A DNA stretch of 37,163 nucleotides from Hyphomicrobiales bacterium (GCA_009377695.1 WHTP01000055.1:1-37163); one strand, 5' to 3'. Positions 25,684 through 35,945 are shown, counted from the stretch's first letter. Notes: generated by a model from the sequence alone, not told the origin. Numbers and translations: made by a program.

Positions 25684-27468
25684 TTAGCACTCACCGGGCC
25701 GACTGCTGCGGCCGGCCGCGTCCATCACCGCCGCCACTGCGGGCAGCGCACTCGCGTTCAGCAACTCCTCCAGCGGTACGGCAAGCCGGCGGCGCCAATT
25801 AGGATGCTCCTCGACCGTACCCGGCAAATTGACCTGGTTGATATCGCCAAGCGCATCTTCGAGACTCACCATCAAAAGGCGTGATGGCGTGTCGGCGAGA
25901 AAGCGGGTAACTGACAGGAAGTCCAACGTCGGTAACCCACGCCATGCCATCGTGCGTCCGAGAGCGTCCTTTGCGGCTGCGCGGTCGCTGTCGCTCTCGC
26001 CTGGATCGATGTTGAGGCTGCGCTTGACCGTGAGATCGTGACCCGACGCCCAGCCGGCAAAGGTCGGCAGGTCATGGGTGGCGAACGTCACTAGCGCATT
26101 CTTGCGATAATGGTCCGGTGCGACAAAGCCGCCGTCGGCGGCGCGCTGGAACAGCATGACCTGGAACGACCAGACGCCCCAATGCGCGAGTGTGTCCTGG
26201 AAGCCTGGCGGCACCGTACCGAGGTCCTCGCCGATAACGATGCAGCGGTTGGCGATGCTCTCCTGCGCCGCTGCGGCCAGCAAGGCCTCGAACGGAAAGC
26301 GCACGTAAGCGCCCTGGTCGGCCCGGAAGCCGCGCGGGATGAGGTAGAACCGCTTGAGACCCAGGATGTGGTCGATCCGGATTGCGCCGGCATATCGCAT
26401 GGAGGCGCGCATCACCTGGCGAAAGGGTTCGCATCCGCTCTCGATCAGGCTCACGGGATTGATGCCGGCAAGCCCCCAGGCCTGCCCCTGGGTATTGAGC
26501 TGATCGGGCGGCGCACCGATCTCGAGCGAAGGAAGAATGAAATGCTGGTTGCTCCAAGCATCGAACCCGTCGGCGCGGACGCCGACCGCGAGATCGAGGT
26601 AAAGCCCGATCGGCAGCCCGACGCTCTGCGCCTTCTCCCGGCAGGCGGCGAGTTGCTGGTCGGCAATCCATTGGACGAATGCGAAATAGTCGAGCTGATC
26701 CGCGTCCGTTGAACGAAGCTCGTTCAACACCTGCCGATCAGGCTTTTGAAATTCCGGCGGCCATTCCCACCATGGCTTGTCGAAGCGGCGGCGCAGCAGT
26801 TCGAAGGCGGCAAAGGCGTCGAGGAGCGCGCCGCGCCTATCCTGGAAGTCATCGAATTGGCGGCGGCGTTCATCGGAGCCGCTCTTACAGAGGACCTTGA
26901 ACGCGAGGCGAAGCCCTTTCGACTTGGCGGCTGCGACCCCCGCGTAGGCGACGAGCTCGCGTTTTCTCATGTCCTCGAAAGCCGAGCCAAGCTCCGCCAC
27001 CGAATCGTGCGGGAATTCCGGGATGGCTTCGACATCGATATAGAGTGGATTGAGGAACAGCCGGCTACTGGGAAAATAAGGGCTCGTCTCGTTGGGGCGG
27101 TCGTCGAACAGAGCGTGCAGCGGATTGAGCCCGATCCCCGCGGCACCAAGCTTCGATGCGATGTCGATCAGGTTGGCGAGGTCCGTGAAATCGCCATGGC
27201 CCCAGTTGCGGTGCGAGCGCACGCCATAAAGCTGGACTGCAATCGCCCATGAACGCTGCGGAAGGGCGTCGCTACCTTGAAAGGCGCGCACGCCATCTGG
27301 TGGCTGCGCCGACGCATCCGGGGCGGCCGGCGGCTCGCCGGCACCTGCGCCGATCGCTTCAAGGATGCGCGCAAGCACCGTCGGCTCCACCTGCCAGCGG
27401 CGACCGAGCCCGTCGTGGTGAGACGTCTCGATGCCCCACTTGGCGGCTTGCTCATGGATGCGGTTCAT
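25684..27468 (-). CDS. malQ: 4-alpha-glucanotransferase (amylomaltase)
   Basis: 594 residues, GH77. Transfers alpha-1,4-glucan segments between malto-oligosaccharides, recycling the short chains left by glycogen phosphorylase and debranching enzyme. Motifs: SPYFPSSRLFLNPLYIDV, the nucleophile in AIRIDHILGLKRFY, the acid/base Glu in VIGEDLGTVP, and the third carboxylate in FATHDLPTFAGW. The N-terminus has the short extra domain common in proteobacterial MalQ. Transcribed divergently from glgX across 180 bp that must hold both promoters; I see no obvious operator there. Confidence 0.95.
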   Translation of the reverse strand: MNRIHEQAAKWGIETSHHDGLGRRWQVEPTVLARILEAIGAGAGEPPAAPDASAQPPDGVRAFQGSDALPQRSWAIAVQLYGVRSHRNWGHGDFTDLANLIDIASKLGAAGIGLNPLHALFDDRPNETSPYFPSSRLFLNPLYIDVEAIPEFPHDSVAELGSAFEDMRKRELVAYAGVAAAKSKGLRLAFKVLCKSGSDERRRQFDDFQDRRGALLDAFAAFELLRRRFDKPWWEWPPEFQKPDRQVLNELRSTDADQLDYFAFVQWIADQQLAACREKAQSVGLPIGLYLDLAVGVRADGFDAWSNQHFILPSLEIGAPPDQLNTQGQAWGLAGINPVSLIESGCEPFRQVMRASMRYAGAIRIDHILGLKRFYLIPRGFRADQGAYVRFPFEALLAAAAQESIANRCIVIGEDLGTVPPGFQDTLAHWGVWSFQVMLFQRAADGGFVAPDHYRKNALVTFATHDLPTFAGWASGHDLTVKRSLNIDPGESDSDRAAAKDALGRTMAWRGLPTLDFLSVTRFLADTPSRLLMVSLEDALGDINQVNLPGTVEEHPNWRRRLAVPLEELLNASALPAVAAVMDAAGRSSRPGEC

Positions 27469-27648
27469 GCCGGGAAATCTCTGTGCCTGCAGTTATGCAT
27501 TCTCGATCAGAATTGGCCCATACGTGGAAGCGAAGCTTGTTGAGCGCGCCGGCCGTCTTCGATAATGCTGGTCGGAACACTTTGTTTCGCGTGGTCCCAG
27601 GCGCGCAAACCTTGCGCGGCTCCATGATCCGTTTCAATCGAATTCGAT

Positions 27649-29724
27649 ATGCGTGTTTCCGCCGGTGTGCCTGACCTGCTTGGGACGACTTTCGATGGGA
27701 AGGGGGCCAATTTTGCGCTGTTCTCCGCCCATGCCGAAAAGGTCGAGCTATGTTTGTTCGATGCGGGCGGAGACCGTGAGCGCGAGCGGGTCGCGCTGCC
27801 GGAACGCACGAACGACATCTGGCACTGTTATCTGGCCAACGTCACGCCCGGGCAGCTCTACGGCTACCGGGTGCACGGTCCATACGAACCCGAGCAGGGG
27901 CACCGCTTCAATCCCAACAAGCTCTTGCTTGACCCGTATGCGAAGGCGCTGAGCGGACAGTTCGTCCCAAGCGATTTGCATTTCGGGTTTCGTCCTGATA
28001 GCCGGCGCGAGGACTTATCGTTTGACCGGCGCGACAACGCATCGGCCATACCGAAGGCGGTGGTGGTTGCATCATCATCGTCCGCACGTCACGCGCGGAA
28101 GCCGCTGGTCGCGTGGGAAGACACCATCATCTACGAGGCGCATGTCAAAGGCCTGACCAGGCTCCGGCACGACATTCCTGCGGGGCTGCACGGCAAATTC
28201 GGTGCGTTGGCGGCACCAGGCGTGATCGACCACCTGAGGCGGCTCGGTGTGACCACGATCGAACTGCTCCCGATCCATACCTTCGTCGACGAGCCGTTCC
28301 TGTCGGCGCGCAGGCTGACCAATTACTGGGGCTACAACACGCTGAACTTTTTCACGGCGGACCAGCGCTACGGCACGCTCGATGAGTTTCGCACGACCGT
28401 CGCCCGCCTGCACGATGCGGGGATCGAGGTCGTTCTCGATGTCGTCTACAACCACACCGCCGAGGGCGATCATCTCGGCCGGACGCTGAGCTTCCGCGGC
28501 ATCGACAACAAGTCATACTACTGGCTCAAGGAGGATCAGCCGCGTTTCTACGAGAATTTCACCGGCTGCGGGAACGCGCTGAACCTCTCGCACCCGATGG
28601 TTCGCGCGCTGGTCATGGAATCGCTGCGTTACTGGGTCGAGACCTGCGGCATCGATGGCTTTCGCTTCGACCTTGCGACCACGCTGGCGCGCGGACCGCA
28701 CGGCTTCGAGAGCCATTCGCCATTCTTTCAGACGATCTGGGCTGACCCTGTCCTGGCCAAGGTCAAGTTGATCGCCGAGCCCTGGGACATCGGCCCTGCC
28801 GGCTACCGCGTCGGCGCATTTCCGCCGGAATGGTCGGAGTGGAACGATACCTTCCGCCGCACCATGCGCCGTTACTGGGCGGGCGAGGGCGGGTTGGCCC
28901 GCGAACTGGCGACACGGATGACCGGCTCTGCCGACATTTTCGAGCACCACAATCGCACGCCGCGCGCAAGCATCAATCATGTGACCGTTCATGACGGCTT
29001 TACGCTCGCCGATCTCGTGAGCTACGAGCGCAAGCACAATGAGGCCAACCGCGACGATAACCGCGACGGATCGGATTTCAACCTGAGCATGAATTGCGGG
29101 GTCGAGGGCCTGACGAACGATGCGAATATCGTGGCCACGCGTCGCAGGCTTCGGCGCAACTTCCTGGCGGCGTTGCTGCTCGCGCAAGGCGTTCCGCTTA
29201 TCCTCGCGGGCGACGAGGTCGGCAACAGCCAGGGCGGCAACAACAACGCCTATTGCCAGGACAACGAGATCGGGTGGGTCATCTGGTCGGGCCTCGGACG
29301 CGCAGGCGAGGACATGACCGCGTTCATTGGGCAACTCACGCAGATGCGCAAGCGTTTCCCGCAGCTTCAGGGGCGCCGCTGGCTCAACGGTGGCGGCCCC
29401 GACAGTGCCGCCGATGTCCAGTTGTTCACCCCCGACGCCACCGAGATGACGGATGAGGACTGGAATTTTCCGAACGGACGCTTCCTGTCATATGTGCTCG
29501 GGCCTGAGGAGGGTGGGCAAGCGCCGCTCTTTCTTGTGCTCAATGCCGCGCCGGAAGCGATCGCGTTCACGCTGCCAACTGTTCCGGCCTGTAGCCATTG
29601 GGAGAAGATCCTCGATACGTCATCCGATGCACAGGCAAGCGGAACGCACGCCGTCGGTGCGCGACTGACAGCGCCCGGGCGATCGGTGCTTGTCTTCAGC
29701 GGCGAAGCGCCGCCGGCCGGGTGA
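27649..29724 (+). CDS. glgX: Glycogen debranching enzyme GlgX
   Basis: 691 residues, GH13 isoamylase-type, cleaves alpha-1,6 branches of phosphorylase-limit glycogen. An N-terminal CBM48-like domain (GTTFDGKGANFALFSAHAEK; YGYRVHGPYEPEQGHRFN) precedes the catalytic barrel: DVVYNHTAEGD (region I), GFRFDLATTLAR with the nucleophile Asp (II), LIAEPWDIG with the acid/base Glu (III) and VHDGFTLADLVSY (IV). Length is typical. The ATG at 27649 has no strong Shine-Dalgarno sequence. It is convergent with ppc. Confidence 0.96.
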   Translation: MRVSAGVPDLLGTTFDGKGANFALFSAHAEKVELCLFDAGGDRERERVALPERTNDIWHCYLANVTPGQLYGYRVHGPYEPEQGHRFNPNKLLLDPYAKALSGQFVPSDLHFGFRPDSRREDLSFDRRDNASAIPKAVVVASSSSARHARKPLVAWEDTIIYEAHVKGLTRLRHDIPAGLHGKFGALAAPGVIDHLRRLGVTTIELLPIHTFVDEPFLSARRLTNYWGYNTLNFFTADQRYGTLDEFRTTVARLHDAGIEVVLDVVYNHTAEGDHLGRTLSFRGIDNKSYYWLKEDQPRFYENFTGCGNALNLSHPMVRALVMESLRYWVETCGIDGFRFDLATTLARGPHGFESHSPFFQTIWADPVLAKVKLIAEPWDIGPAGYRVGAFPPEWSEWNDTFRRTMRRYWAGEGGLARELATRMTGSADIFEHHNRTPRASINHVTVHDGFTLADLVSYERKHNEANRDDNRDGSDFNLSMNCGVEGLTNDANIVATRRRLRRNFLAALLLAQGVPLILAGDEVGNSQGGNNNAYCQDNEIGWVIWSGLGRAGEDMTAFIGQLTQMRKRFPQLQGRRWLNGGGPDSAADVQLFTPDATEMTDEDWNFPNGRFLSYVLGPEEGGQAPLFLVLNAAPEAIAFTLPTVPACSHWEKILDTSSDAQASGTHAVGARLTAPGRSVLVFSGEAPPAG

Positions 29725-29828
29725 CCTTCGCGTCGCTCCAGGCGTCCGATAGCTCGACAGGGCTTTGTCGGCGTGCGCCGAACCGCGCCGCGGTCTCGTT
29801 GATCTTCGCCGGCATCGGCAGGCTCGCT

Positions 29829-29897
29829 TCATTGCCGAGATGCTGGATCGCGTAAGCTGATGTCGATGGAGCTCTGGCCGATGAAGAGGGCCTTCAT
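29829..29897 (-). pseudogene. Possible remnant of a PfkB-type sugar kinase start
   Basis: Beginning 5 nt after the ppc stop, an ATG with GGA about 9 nt upstream opens MKALFIGQSSIDISLR and stops after 22 codons. The first 13 residues look like the start of a PfkB-family carbohydrate kinase (MKALFIGQxxIDxx), after which the similarity is lost. Another minus-strand frame continues towards glgX (LGNEASLPMPAKINETAARF), but I cannot assign it. The identification rests on a short match. Confidence 0.3.
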
Positions 29898-29902
29898 TGT
29901 TG

Positions 29903-32656
29903 TTATCCGCTGTTCCGCAAGCCGGCTGCTATTCCGTTGATGGTGAGGTGGATGGCCTGGACAACGCGCTCTTCGGTATCGCCGGCGCGGTAGCGTTTCA
30001 AAAGCTCAAGCTGCACGTGATTGAGCGGGTCGATATAGGGGAAGCGGTCGCGGATGGTGCGAGCCAGCGCCGGGTTGCGTTCGAGCAAAGTCGTCTGCTT
30101 GAGGATCGTCAGCAGCGCCTGCCTGGAACGTTCGTATTCATCGCGGATGCGGGCAAAGATCGCTTCACGCACCTGCGCATCCGTGACCAGCTCCTTGTAG
30201 CGGGCCGCAATTCCGATGTCGCTCTTCGCCAGCACCATGTCCATGTTCGATAGGAGCGTCTGAAAGAACGGCCATTCGCGCGCCATGTTTTGCAGCAACG
30301 TCATGCCGCTGTCCGGGTGCGCTTCGACAAAGGCGGTGATCGCCGAGCCGAAACCGTACCAGGCCGGCAGCATCAGCCGGCATTGCGCCCAGCCGAACAC
30401 CCAGGGGATGGCGCGCAAATCCTCGACGCGCGTCGACTCCTTGCGCGACGCCGGCCGGCTGCCGATGTGCAGGTTGGCGATCTCGCTGATGACGGTCGAT
30501 TCCCAGAAGTAGCGCTCGAAGCCGTCGGTCTCGTAGACCAGCGCGCGGTAGGCGCGGTAGGCATGCGCGGACAATTCCTCCATCGTCTCGATGAATTCCG
30601 GACGCGGCGCCGCTTCGTGCGGATGCAGCAGCGCGACCTCCAGCATTGCCGCGACGAGATGATCGAGATTCTGCCGGCCAAGCTCGGGATTGAGATATTT
30701 GCCGGCAATGACTTCGCCCTGCTCGGTGACTCGGATACCGGCCTGCACGGCGCCCGCGGGCTGCGCCAGGATGGCATCGTAGCTCGGGCCTCCGCCGCGG
30801 CCGACCGATCCGCCGCGGCCGTGGAATAGGCGCAAGCCGACCTTTCTGCGCTTGAAAACGTCGATCAGCGCCATCTCTGCTTTGTAGAGTTCCCAACCTG
30901 ACGTGAGGAAGCCGCCGTCCTTGTTACTGTCGGAATAGCCGATCATCACCTCCTGCACGCGGCCGCGGCCGTTGAGGAGGCGGGTGTAGTCCGAGATCGA
31001 CAGAAGCGAGTCCATGACGTTGCCGCAACTGCGCAGGTCATCGATGGTCTCAAACAGCGGAACGATGTTGAGATCGAGCGCTTGGTCGCGCGCCCGCAGG
31101 AGTCCGACTTCCTTCAGCAGCAGCGCTACTTCGAGCACGTCGGAGACGGTGGTCGCCTGCGAGATCACGTAGTTGGGGACGGCGTCCTTGCCGTAGCGGC
31201 GCTGGATGTCCGCAGCCGTGCGCAGGATCGCGAGTTCGCCCGCGGTTTCTTCCGAATAGGTCACGAATGGCGAGATCAGCGGGCGTGCGGTCGAGAGCTC
31301 GGCGAGCAGCAGCGCCGTGCGCGATTGTTCCGGCATCTGGCGATAGTCGGCGCCAGACCCGGTCTCGAACAGCTCCGCCAGGACCCGCTCGTGCACGTCG
31401 GAGTTCTGCCGCAGATCGATGCTGGCGAGGTGGAAGCCGAAGACCTCGACCGCGCGTCGCAACATGCGCAACCGCCCGCGCGCGATCAGCGCCGAGCCAT
31501 TGGCGACGAGAGATCGATAGAGGATGTCGAGGTCGCTGCGCAGCTCGGCGGCCGTGGCATAGGGCCTTGCTTCCGCCACCTCATGGCGCGGCAACACGTG
31601 CTGTCCGAAGCCGCGCGCCGATGCGACGAGCCGCGCATAGATGCCAACGATGGCTCGCCGGTACGGCTCGGACGCACGCCGCGGTGAGTCGTCCGGGCTG
31701 CGGCTCACTAATTCTTCGAGCTGCGACGACACGCTGACCCGGTTGCGGTTGAGCGACAGCTCCGCCCCCAGAAGGTGCAACTCGTCGAGAAAGAAATCGA
31801 GCACCTGCTTGCTCTGCATCTCGATCGCCTGGCGCAAGACGTCCGCGGTCACGAACGGATTTCCGTCCCGATCGCCGCCGATCCAGCTTCCCATGCGGAT
31901 GAAGGAGGGCAATTCGGTGTTGCTCCAGGCCGGATCGTTTGCGGCGAGGCCGTCTTCGAGGTCGGCATAGAGGGCCGGCACTGCACGGAAGAACGTGTGG
32001 TCGTAGTAGGAGAGGCCGTTAGCGACCTCGTCCACGACGGTCGGGCGCCCGCGCCGCAAGAGGCTCGTCTGCCACAGCGTGAGGACCGCCCGCGACAAAG
32101 CATTGTCGCTAGCCGCGGCTTCTCTCGGCGTCAGCGGCATCCGGTCACGGTCGGCGAGCAGTTGCGCGACCTCTATCTCACGGTCGAGCACGCTTTTGCG
32201 CCGTACTTCGGTCGGATGTGCGGTAAGCACCGGGCTGACCAGGATGGTGTCGAACAGGGCTTGCAAGGTCGCGCGTGAGACGCCGGCGGTCTTGAGCGAC
32301 GCCAATGTGTTGTAAATCGTGCCACGGAGCGCTGATCCTTCCTCCTGTTGCACGCGCATGCGGCGGATCTGATGCTGATCCTCGGCGATGTTGGCGAGAT
32401 GGGAGAAGTAGCTGAAGGCGCGGACCACCTCGATGGTGTGTTCATGCGACAGACTGTTGAGCATGGCCTCAAGCTCGCGGCGTGCCGCGGCGTTGCCATC
32501 ACGGCGGAAGGCAAGCGATATCTGCCGGATGCGCTCGACCGTCGCAAAGACGGCTTCGCCTTGCTGGTGTCGGACCGTGTCGCCGAGCACGCGTCCGACA
32601 AGCCGGACGTCGTCCCGCAGGGCCCGTTCGCGACTGGAAAGTTCAAGGATGTTCAT
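29903..32656 (-). CDS. ppc: Phosphoenolpyruvate carboxylase
   Basis: 917 residues from the ATG at 32656 ([17 protein letters not shown]). Fixes bicarbonate onto PEP to give oxaloacetate, the main anaplerotic step. Catalytic landmarks: [13 protein letters not shown] (His147), [42 protein letters not shown] and the C-terminal [17 protein letters not shown] start at 32713 would add 19 residues; I prefer the ATG because [10 protein letters not shown] is where family-like sequence begins. It lies downstream of a pair of palindromes and a dead glgA. Confidence 0.96.
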   Translation of the reverse strand: MNILELSSRERALRDDVRLVGRVLGDTVRHQQGEAVFATVERIRQISLAFRRDGNAAARRELEAMLNSLSHEHTIEVVRAFSYFSHLANIAEDQHQIRRMRVQQEEGSALRGTIYNTLASLKTAGVSRATLQALFDTILVSPVLTAHPTEVRRKSVLDREIEVAQLLADRDRMPLTPREAAASDNALSRAVLTLWQTSLLRRGRPTVVDEVANGLSYYDHTFFRAVPALYADLEDGLAANDPAWSNTELPSFIRMGSWIGGDRDGNPFVTADVLRQAIEMQSKQVLDFFLDELHLLGAELSLNRNRVSVSSQLEELVSRSPDDSPRRASEPYRRAIVGIYARLVASARGFGQHVLPRHEVAEARPYATAAELRSDLDILYRSLVANGSALIARGRLRMLRRAVEVFGFHLASIDLRQNSDVHERVLAELFETGSGADYRQMPEQSRTALLLAELSTARPLISPFVTYSEETAGELAILRTAADIQRRYGKDAVPNYVISQATTVSDVLEVALLLKEVGLLRARDQALDLNIVPLFETIDDLRSCGNVMDSLLSISDYTRLLNGRGRVQEVMIGYSDSNKDGGFLTSGWELYKAEMALIDVFKRRKVGLRLFHGRGGSVGRGGGPSYDAILAQPAGAVQAGIRVTEQGEVIAGKYLNPELGRQNLDHLVAAMLEVALLHPHEAAPRPEFIETMEELSAHAYRAYRALVYETDGFERYFWESTVISEIANLHIGSRPASRKESTRVEDLRAIPWVFGWAQCRLMLPAWYGFGSAITAFVEAHPDSGMTLLQNMAREWPFFQTLLSNMDMVLAKSDIGIAARYKELVTDAQVREAIFARIRDEYERSRQALLTILKQTTLLERNPALARTIRDRFPYIDPLNHVQLELLKRYRAGDTEERVVQAIHLTINGIAAGLRNSG

Positions 32657-32763
32657 GGTGCGCCGCGCCCATTCGCTCTGCGTCGGACCAAGCCTAGAGA
32701 TATATACCTGCAAGAAGCGCGCCTAACAGGGAGTGATTGAGATGCCCCTGAATCCGGCAGTGG

Positions 32764-32838
32764 CTAGTGTCCCGATTCCGAAGTTCGTACCATTTCGCAG
32801 CGGCCTCCTCTACGAACTTTGGAATCGAAGGACACTAG
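32764..32838. repeat. Palindromic element, module A (locus 4)
   Basis: Left arm 32764-32789 (CTAGTGTCC...GAAGTTCGTA) and right arm 32811-32838 (TACGAACTTTGG...GGACACTAG) pair over their whole length apart from a 2-nt insertion and one mismatch. The loop holds GCAGCGGCCTC. Both ends are CTAG. The linker CAACTCTTTGAAT follows, then module B, the same A-linker order as at 23694. Confidence 0.92.
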
Positions 32839-32851
32839 CAACTCTTTGAAT

Positions 32852-32929
32852 CTAGTGTGGCTTTGGTTCAGAAGTCCGCATGTCGGGCTCGCCGCGAGAA
32901 TGATGCGGACTTCTGAACTGCCACACTAG
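32852..32929. repeat. Palindromic element, module B (locus 4)
   Basis: Left arm 32852-32881 (CTAGTGTGG...GTTCAGAAGTCCGCAT) and right arm 32903-32929 (ATGCGGACTTCTGAAC...CCACACTAG), loop TGTCGGGCTCGCCGCGAGA; nearly identical to 23944-24021. The right-hand CTAG supplies the TAG stop codon of the glgA remnant on the minus strand (32926-32928). Confidence 0.92.
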
Positions 32930-33203
32930 TTTTTGGCCGATAAGAGCCCGGTATAGAGTTTGGCAAATGCGGCGGCAGGCCCGGCCCAGGAGACATCGAC
33001 CTGCATGCCGTTCAATTGAGTCAATTGCCACGCAGCGCGGTCGGACCAGAAGGCGGCCGCCCGCTCGATCGCCGTTTCGAGCGCTTCATGTGTTACCGGA
33101 AATGGCCGTGACGATGTCCGGCACGAAGGCCGCGATCTCCCCGAGCGCAATGCGTGATGCAGCCCATGATAGGGCGCCGAAGCGGAACACTAGTTGCCGA
33201 CGA
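32926..33203 (-). pseudogene. glgA: Glycogen synthase remnant with internal deletion
   Basis: Two parts of GlgA (ADP-glucose glycogen synthase, about 480 residues when intact) survive in different frames. Right after the glgP stop, one frame reads FRFGALSWAASRIALGEI then AAFVPDIV, matching the N-terminal domain of GlgA around the position where E. coli has LRFALLGWVGAEMA...RPDVVHAHDW. Near 33090 the frame changes and the rest reads PVTHEALETAIERAAAFW, then SDRAAW, GMQVDVSW and AKLYTGLL, matching the GlgA C-terminus. About 280 internal residues and roughly the first 100 are gone. The stop lies in a module B palindrome. Confidence 0.8.
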
Positions 33204-35732
33204 TTACGGGTTGCGGCCGGCTGCTTTCGCAGGTGTTACGAACGGCACGTTCCAGATATCCTCTGCGTACTCGCCGATGGCGCGGTCGGAGGAAAACCAG
33301 GCCATGTGCGCGATGTTCATCATGCACATCCGGTTCCAGTCGGCGGGCGACATCCAGAGCTTGTCGAGGCGCCGCTGGGTTCTCGCGTAATCATCGAAGT
33401 CGGCGGTCACCATGTAATAGTCGTGGTGCTGTAGCTCGTGCATGAGAGGAGCGAACAGTCCCCCTTCGCCGGGCCAGAAGATGCCGGCATCGATGGCATC
33501 GATGGTCCGCGCCAGCATCGGGGAGGCCGCGATTGTCGCGCTTGCATCGAGGCCCTGGCGGCGCCGTTCCGCGACCTCGTGCGCTTTCAGTCCGAAGATG
33601 AAGATGTTGTCGGCGCCGACGTGTTCGCGAATTTCGATATTGGCGCCGTCGAGCGTGCCGATCGTCAGCGCTCCGTTCAGCGCGAGCTTCATGTTTCCGG
33701 TGCCGGAAGCCTCCATCCCGGCGGTCGATATCTGCTCGGACAGGTCCGCGGCGGGAATGATCGACTCCGCCAAGCTGACATTGTAGTCGGGCAGGAAGAC
33801 CACCCGCAAAAGATCGCGCGTGACCGGGTCATTGTTGACCACTTTCGCTACGTCATTGATCAGCTTGATGATCAGCTTCGCCTTCGCGTAGCTCGCCGCC
33901 GCCTTGCCCGCGAAGATTTTCACGCGCGGGACCCAATTCCGCGTCGGGTCATCGCGGATGGCGAGATAGGTGGCGACGGTTTCCAGTATGTTGAGCTGCT
34001 GGCGCTTGTATTCGTGAATGCGCTTGATCTGCACATCGAACAGCGCGTCGGGGTTGAGCTGCAGGCCGACGCGCTCGCTGACCAAGCGTGAGAACGCCAC
34101 CTTGTTCGCGCGCTTGGCGGCGGCGACGCGCTCGCGGACCGACGCATCACCGGTCACGTCGGCAAGCTTCGCGATCAAGGACGGATCGTCCGGCACCGCG
34201 TCGCCGCAAACGTCACACAGCACTTTCGTGAGCGCCGGGTTGGCCTGCAACAGCCAGCGGCGGAACGTGATGCCGTTGGTCTTATTGACGATGCGGTCGG
34301 GATAGATCGTATGCAGATCGTGGAATACGGTGTCGCGCATCAGGCCGGTGTGAAGTGCGGAGACGCCGTTGACCCGGTGCGAGCCGACGAAGGCGAGGTG
34401 GCCCATGCGAAGCTTGCGGCCACCTTGCTCGTCGATCAGCGAAATCGCTGCAAGACGATCGGCGAAGCCCGTGGGATCCTTGCGCTTTGCGGTCTCGATA
34501 TGCTCAGCATTGATGTGATAGATGATCTGCAGATGCCGCGGCAGCACGCGTTCGAACAAATGCACCGACCAGGTTTCGAGCGCCTCCGGCAGCAGCGTGT
34601 GATTGGTGTAGGAGAATGTACCGACAGTGATGCGCCAGGAATCGGCCCACGGCAGGCCATGCACGTCGACCAACAGCCGCATCAGCTCGGCGATGGCGAT
34701 GCTCGGATGGGTGTCGTTGAGCTGGATCGCCGCTCGTTGCGGCAGGAAATGCAGATTGCCATCGGTACGCAGGTGACGCTTCACCAGATCCTGCAACGAC
34801 GCGGAGACCAAGAAATACTCCTGCCGCAGCCGCAATTCGCGCCCGGCCGGAGTCTCGTCGCTGGGATAGAGGACTTTCGAGATCGCTTCCGCGCGGGATT
34901 GCTCGACCAGCGCGCCGACATGGTCGCCGCGGTTGAATGCGTCGAGCCGGACCGGGTCGACGGCGCGCGCAGTCCACAGCCGCAACGGATTCACGTTGCG
35001 GCCGCGCCAGCCCACGATCGGCGTATCGTAGGCGACGGCTTCAATGGTCTCATCGGGCAGCCATTCATGCCGCGTCGCACGCCCCGGCTCATGGACGGCT
35101 TCGACTCGGCCGCCGAAATGGATGTCGTAGATGACCTCGGGACGGGCGAACTCCCAGGGATTGCCGAACGACAGCCAGTCTTCCGGATACTCCTGCTGCC
35201 AGCCGTCCTTGATGACTTGGCGGAATAGGCCATGATCGTAACGGATGCCGTAGCCGTAGGCGGGGATGCCGAGGCTCGCCATGCTCTCCATGAAGCAGGC
35301 GGCCAGCCGGCCGAGACCGCCATTGCCGAGCGCGGCGTCGGGTTCCGCCGACCGCAGGCGATTGGGATCGACGCCGAGGTCGCCAAGCGCGGCGCGCGCG
35401 ATGTCGGCAAGGCCGAGATTGCAGAGCACGTCGGAAAGCAGGCGGCCGATCAGGAATTCGAGCGACAAATAGTAGACACGCTTCTCGCCCTTGGCGTTGC
35501 TCTCGCGTTCCGCCGACAGCCAGCGATGAATGATCCGGTCGCGAATGGCATAGGCAGTCGCGACGAACCAGTCCCGATCGGTGGCAGAGCTGGCATCCTT
35601 GCCGACCTCCAGCGCAAGTTTGGCGAGGACAGCGCCTTTGAATTCGGTGAGTTCTTCCTCCGTCGGTGCGCTCACCAATGAACGTTCGTGGGACGCTGCT
35701 GAGATGTCGCGGGCGAGACCCGATTCTGGCAT
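33204..35732 (-). CDS. glgP: Glycogen phosphorylase
   Basis: 842 residues, GT35. Releases glucose-1-phosphate from glycogen with pyridoxal phosphate. Landmarks: RVYYLSLEFLIGRLL, AALGNGGLGRLAACFMES, IQLNDTHPSIAIAELMR, FAGKAAASYAKAKLIIKLIN and the PLP lysine in EASGTGNMKLALNGA. The ATG at 35732 is preferred over upstream codons because GGAAG lies 8 nt before it and family-like sequence begins soon after. It appears intact, unlike the glycogen-synthesis gene that follows it. Confidence 0.96.
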   Translation of the reverse strand: MPESGLARDISAASHERSLVSAPTEEELTEFKGAVLAKLALEVGKDASSATDRDWFVATAYAIRDRIIHRWLSAERESNAKGEKRVYYLSLEFLIGRLLSDVLCNLGLADIARAALGDLGVDPNRLRSAEPDAALGNGGLGRLAACFMESMASLGIPAYGYGIRYDHGLFRQVIKDGWQQEYPEDWLSFGNPWEFARPEVIYDIHFGGRVEAVHEPGRATRHEWLPDETIEAVAYDTPIVGWRGRNVNPLRLWTARAVDPVRLDAFNRGDHVGALVEQSRAEAISKVLYPSDETPAGRELRLRQEYFLVSASLQDLVKRHLRTDGNLHFLPQRAAIQLNDTHPSIAIAELMRLLVDVHGLPWADSWRITVGTFSYTNHTLLPEALETWSVHLFERVLPRHLQIIYHINAEHIETAKRKDPTGFADRLAAISLIDEQGGRKLRMGHLAFVGSHRVNGVSALHTGLMRDTVFHDLHTIYPDRIVNKTNGITFRRWLLQANPALTKVLCDVCGDAVPDDPSLIAKLADVTGDASVRERVAAAKRANKVAFSRLVSERVGLQLNPDALFDVQIKRIHEYKRQQLNILETVATYLAIRDDPTRNWVPRVKIFAGKAAASYAKAKLIIKLINDVAKVVNNDPVTRDLLRVVFLPDYNVSLAESIIPAADLSEQISTAGMEASGTGNMKLALNGALTIGTLDGANIEIREHVGADNIFIFGLKAHEVAERRRQGLDASATIAASPMLARTIDAIDAGIFWPGEGGLFAPLMHELQHHDYYMVTADFDDYARTQRRLDKLWMSPADWNRMCMMNIAHMAWFSSDRAIGEYAEDIWNVPFVTPAKAAGRNP

Positions 35733-35926
35733 GACTTGAACTTCCAATTTTCGCCGCTCCGACCGCGCCCTCGCCGCGGGGCAGCGAGCGCGTGCGCAGG
35801 TCCCTTGTAGCGTACTACTGCAAGACATATGCCGGGCAGAGGTATGCTGTCGCCTCCGGTCATTGGCCTTAATCGTTCGCGAACCCGGCTAAACCGTTGG
35901 ATGGGAAACTGTTTTCGTTGTCTTGA

Positions 35927-35945
35927 TGCTCCCGATCAGGGAGCA
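35927..35945. repeat. Short perfect dyad upstream of the zinc-ribbon remnant
   Basis: TGCTCCC and GGGAGCA flank a 5-nt centre (GATCA), 29 nt before the ATG at 35974. It could be an operator or leader hairpin that survives from the time the downstream gene was active. Confidence 0.4.

Noticed and set aside
33438-34091. 217-codon plus-strand frame opposite glgP
   Set aside because: glgP is unmistakable on the minus strand, including the PLP lysine motif; the plus frame is a shadow.
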